DNA of 64,000 nt. Source: Arthrobacter_H rhombi. Its GTDB lineage: Bacteria > Actinomycetota > Actinomycetes > Actinomycetales > Micrococcaceae. The notes beneath the pieces are model-generated. The model did not search any database, was not told the DNA's origin, and saw nothing but the letters and a program-made list of their open reading frames with translations. The position numbers were made by a program, and so were the translations under genes. Positions 59,080 to 64,000 of this stretch are shown in pieces (the stretch's first letter is position 1; every line of letters starts with the position of its first letter). Location: the NCBI RefSeq assembly GCF_039526245.1, contig NZ_BAAAIV010000012.1:248001-312000 (forward strand), read 5' to 3'.

Positions 59080-60452
59080 GCATGCAGGCAGAGGCGATCA
59101 CGGGGGAGACGATCGAGGTCGAGATCGGGGCGCCGGCCCACGGAGGGCACTTCGTGGCCCGCCACGAGGGCCGGGTGGTCTTCGTGCGGCACGCGCTGCC
59201 CGGGGAGCGCGTCAGGGCGCGACTGACCGACGCCGGGGAAGGCGCCAGGTTCTGGCGGGCCGACACAATCGAGGTCCTGGACGCCTCGGAGCACCGGGTG
59301 CCGCACTTCTGGGACGCAGCCGACTCGCTGGCCCGCCACGCCGCCGGGGAACTGCCCGTGGGTGGCGCCGAGTTCGGCCATGCCGAACTGGGCTACCAGC
59401 GCGAGTTGAAGTCCGCCGTCGTCCGCGAGCAGCTGGAACGCCTCGCGGGACTGCAGGCAGCAGACGTGGGGTTCACCGGTGTGGAGGCGGCGCCGGGGGA
59501 GCGTGCCGACGGACTGGGCTGGCGGACGCGGACGGCCTTCAGCGTCGACGCCTCCGGACGGCTGGCCATGAACGCCTACCATTCCGAGCGGTTGGTGCCG
59601 ATCACGCAGATGCCGTTGGCCGTGGCAGCGATCAACGACCTGGGCCTGGCCGATCTGCCCCTGCACGGCCTGGCCCGGATCGAAGTGGCAGCCCCCTCCG
59701 CCGGTGGGGCTCCGCTGGTGCTGTTGGTCGAGGATCCGGCCGCACGGCCAGGAGCCGCCGGACGCCTGGCCAAGGCGCTGCCCGAGGGCAGCAATGTGGC
59801 AGTGATCACCCAGCAGGGTGGTTCCGCGGCGGACGGCGCCGGGACGCTGCGCCGGCTGCGCGGCAGGACCTGGGTGGCCGAACGGGCCGCCGGCAACGAC
59901 TACCGGGTCACCGGTGAGGGGTTCTGGCAGATCCACCGCAGCGCCCCCGACGCGCTGCAGGACGCGGTGCAGCAGATCCTGGCTCCGGAGCCAGGCCAGT
60001 CCTTCGCCGATCTCTACGCTGGGGCCGGCCTGTTCACCGTTCCGTTGGCCCGTGCCGTGGGGCCCGAGGGCGCCGTCGTCTCGATCGAAGGAGCCCCGGG
60101 GACCAGCAAGGACGCCCGCCGCAATGTCCACGGGCTGGACCAGGCCATCATCCGGCAGGGACGCGTGGAGAAGGTGCTGCGCCAGGAAATCGACAAGTTG
60201 CCGGGAGCCGTGGACGGGATCGTGCTGGACCCTCCGCGTACCGGTGTGGGACGGGCCGGTGTTGCCGCGGTGGCCGCCGCCCGGCCCGCCCGCATCGCCT
60301 ACGTATCCTGCGATCCGGCATCGTTCGCCCGGGACATCCGGGACTTTGCGCTGAAAGGTTACGCGCTCGAATCCCTGCGGGCCCTCGACCTCTACCCGCA
60401 CACCCACCATGTGGAGTGCGTCGGGGCGCTGGTTCCGGCGCCGAAAGGATAG
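59076..60452 (+). CDS. TRAM-domain 23S rRNA (uracil-C5) methyltransferase (RlmD/RumA-like)
   Basis: 458 aa from GTG 59076, in the stop of the permease gene, with GGGAG about 8 nt upstream. A TRAM domain comes first (TIEVEIGAPAHGGHFVARHE, ALPGERVRARLTDAGEG), then the methyltransferase with RVTGEGFWQIHRSAPDALQD, FADLYAGAGLFTVPLARAVG (SAM site), DGIVLDPPRTGVGRAGV and the catalytic Cys in AYVSCDPASFARDIRDFALK. The iron-sulfur cysteines of E. coli RumA/RlmD (CxxxxxCxxC) are absent, as in many actinobacterial forms. The target uridine is not known here. Confidence 0.88.
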   Translation: MSMQAEAITGETIEVEIGAPAHGGHFVARHEGRVVFVRHALPGERVRARLTDAGEGARFWRADTIEVLDASEHRVPHFWDAADSLARHAAGELPVGGAEFGHAELGYQRELKSAVVREQLERLAGLQAADVGFTGVEAAPGERADGLGWRTRTAFSVDASGRLAMNAYHSERLVPITQMPLAVAAINDLGLADLPLHGLARIEVAAPSAGGAPLVLLVEDPAARPGAAGRLAKALPEGSNVAVITQQGGSAADGAGTLRRLRGRTWVAERAAGNDYRVTGEGFWQIHRSAPDALQDAVQQILAPEPGQSFADLYAGAGLFTVPLARAVGPEGAVVSIEGAPGTSKDARRNVHGLDQAIIRQGRVEKVLRQEIDKLPGAVDGIVLDPPRTGVGRAGVAAVAAARPARIAYVSCDPASFARDIRDFALKGYALESLRALDLYPHTHHVECVGALVPAPKG

Positions 60453-60566
60453 ACTGGCCGCGAGCTCTGCCGCCATCCCATCGTGCAGCGAAGCCGGTTA
60501 GGTTCGCCTTACTGGCGGCGTGCACGGGCGTGCAACAAAGATGAAAGTCTGGCGAGAGGAGTCCCA

Positions 60567-63272
<2,706 letters not shown>

Positions 63273-63292
63273 GCAGAGCACACCGCACCACG

Positions 63293-63328
63293 AGGGCGGG
63301 CCATCCGGGACACCGGGTGGCCCGCCCT
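63293..63328. terminator. Terminator after acnA
   Basis: A 16-bp stem (63293-63308 with 63313-63328, one T-G wobble), loop GACA, 21 nt after the stop and convergent with the last gene. Confidence 0.88.
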
Positions 63329-63397
63329 GCGGCATTTAACCCGGGCGGGACGCGGCGCCGGGCCTTGAGCGGTTTCATTTTCCTGGATCCAGCGCGC

Positions 63398-64000
63398 CTA
63401 GATGGATTGCCGGTAGCCGAAGAACTCGTGGTCGTTGTTGTAGCCGCCTTCCCCGCCGCCGAAGTCCTTGAAGTCCTCGACGAATTCGATGCCCTTGATC
63501 CACTTGACGAGTTTGAAGCCGAGCTGGACTTCGTTGCGTAGCCGCAGCGGCGCTCCGTGGCCGTAGGACAGGGCTTCGTTGTTCATGTCGTAGGCGAGCA
63601 TGGTCAGGTGGTACCCCATCTGCTCGATGGGTTGGGCATCGTAGTAGATGCCGCCGTCGGGTCCTTCGGCAAAGGAGTAGAAGATGACCCACTTGGCCTC
63701 GGGCTTTGGCTTCACCAGATCGACGATGGTCTGCAGGGATACGCCGCCCCACTTGGCGATGCCGGACCAGCCCTGAATGCAGAAGTGCTGGGTGATCTGC
63801 TCGTGGTAGGGCAGATCCCGCAGCTGCTTCAGGTCCAGCTCCGCGGGGTTCTCGACCAGACCGGAGATCTGCAGGCGGTAGCCGGCGAAGTTGTTCTCGT
63901 GGAGCTCCTGGTATTCCGGCGTCTCGGGGTACTTGCCGTTATGCCACATGTAGGGCGAAATGTCCTTTTCGGTGTACTGGCCTGGCCTGGAATCCAGATG
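63398..64000 (-). CDS. Molybdopterin-dependent oxidoreductase (sulfite-oxidase-like), 5' partial
   Basis: 201 codons (200 aa) are visible plus more beyond the right edge; an internal ATG (63949) lies within a continuing frame (SPYMWHNGKYPETP), so it is not the start. Sulfite oxidase-type Mo-binding domain: VENPAELDLKQLRDLPYHEQ, then HFCIQGWSGIAKWGGVSLQT with the molybdenum-ligand Cys. Later, AYDMNNEALSYGHGAPLRLR and NEVQLGFKLVKWIKGIEFVE are family hallmarks. There is no visible haem domain. The substrate is not determined; many such proteins reduce or oxidise sulfur or methionine sulfoxide. Confidence 0.86.
   Translation of the reverse strand, partial: HLDSRPGQYTEKDISPYMWHNGKYPETPEYQELHENNFAGYRLQISGLVENPAELDLKQLRDLPYHEQITQHFCIQGWSGIAKWGGVSLQTIVDLVKPKPEAKWVIFYSFAEGPDGGIYYDAQPIEQMGYHLTMLAYDMNNEALSYGHGAPLRLRNEVQLGFKLVKWIKGIEFVEDFKDFGGGEGGYNNDHEFFGYRQSI

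Overview
This 64 kb window comes from a high-GC actinobacterial chromosome. The gene content fits the family Micrococcaceae (Arthrobacter-like): SepH, DUF4191/4192/4193/3093/3159/3710/5998/7455 proteins, a PAC2 protein, a GlnR-type glnA operator, a second type II topoisomerase (parE/parC) and a fused cydDC. The genus assignment is inference. No rRNA, tRNA or CRISPR array was seen.

Layout. 1-1611: the end of a DUF222/HNH endonuclease gene, then the displaced original 3' end and terminator of glnA. 1588-10961: an integrated mobile element of about 9.4 kb bounded by a 24-bp direct repeat (23/24 identical). Each repeat copy encodes the last seven codons and the stop of glnA. The element carries a tyrosine integrase, an XRE-type regulator, a divergent AlpA/excisionase-like gene, a DUF3987 replication-type ATPase, a run of small overlapping genes, a small-terminase-subunit-like gene and two low-GC cargo genes. 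It has no capsid, portal, large terminase, tail or lysis gene. This is the architecture of a phage-inducible chromosomal island (PICI-like satellite), and it is the most interesting object here. Iteron-like 9-bp repeats lie in and just downstream of the replication gene, and paired 11-bp-spaced arm-type repeats lie near both att cores.

10938-35134 is core chromosome: glnA with a four-part GlnR box, lipA/lipB, a membrane Ser/Thr kinase, a tricorn protease, the E2 and E3 subunits of 2-oxoacid dehydrogenase (sucB-like, lpdA), leucyl aminopeptidase, PAC2 + MFS, the principal sigma factor and parE. 35147-42974 is a respiratory/stress module: an M56 (BlaR1-like) peptidase and a BlaI-type repressor diverge from cydA-cydB-cydDC (cytochrome bd oxidase and its exporter), with two 17-bp palindromes of BlaI-operator type between them. 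42971-64000 holds parC, a GNAT/acyl-CoA-synthetase fusion, SepH, a conserved actinobacterial run (dut, DUF3710, OB-fold, DUF3159, two TrkA proteins, APC permease, TRAM-type rRNA methyltransferase), aconitase and, running off the right edge, a molybdopterin oxidoreductase.

Transcription is well partitioned: strong bidirectional hairpins sit at most convergent junctions, and at 10938 and 42971 convergent genes overlap through a shared CTAG. All functional calls rest on motif and family recognition by eye; no database search was run.
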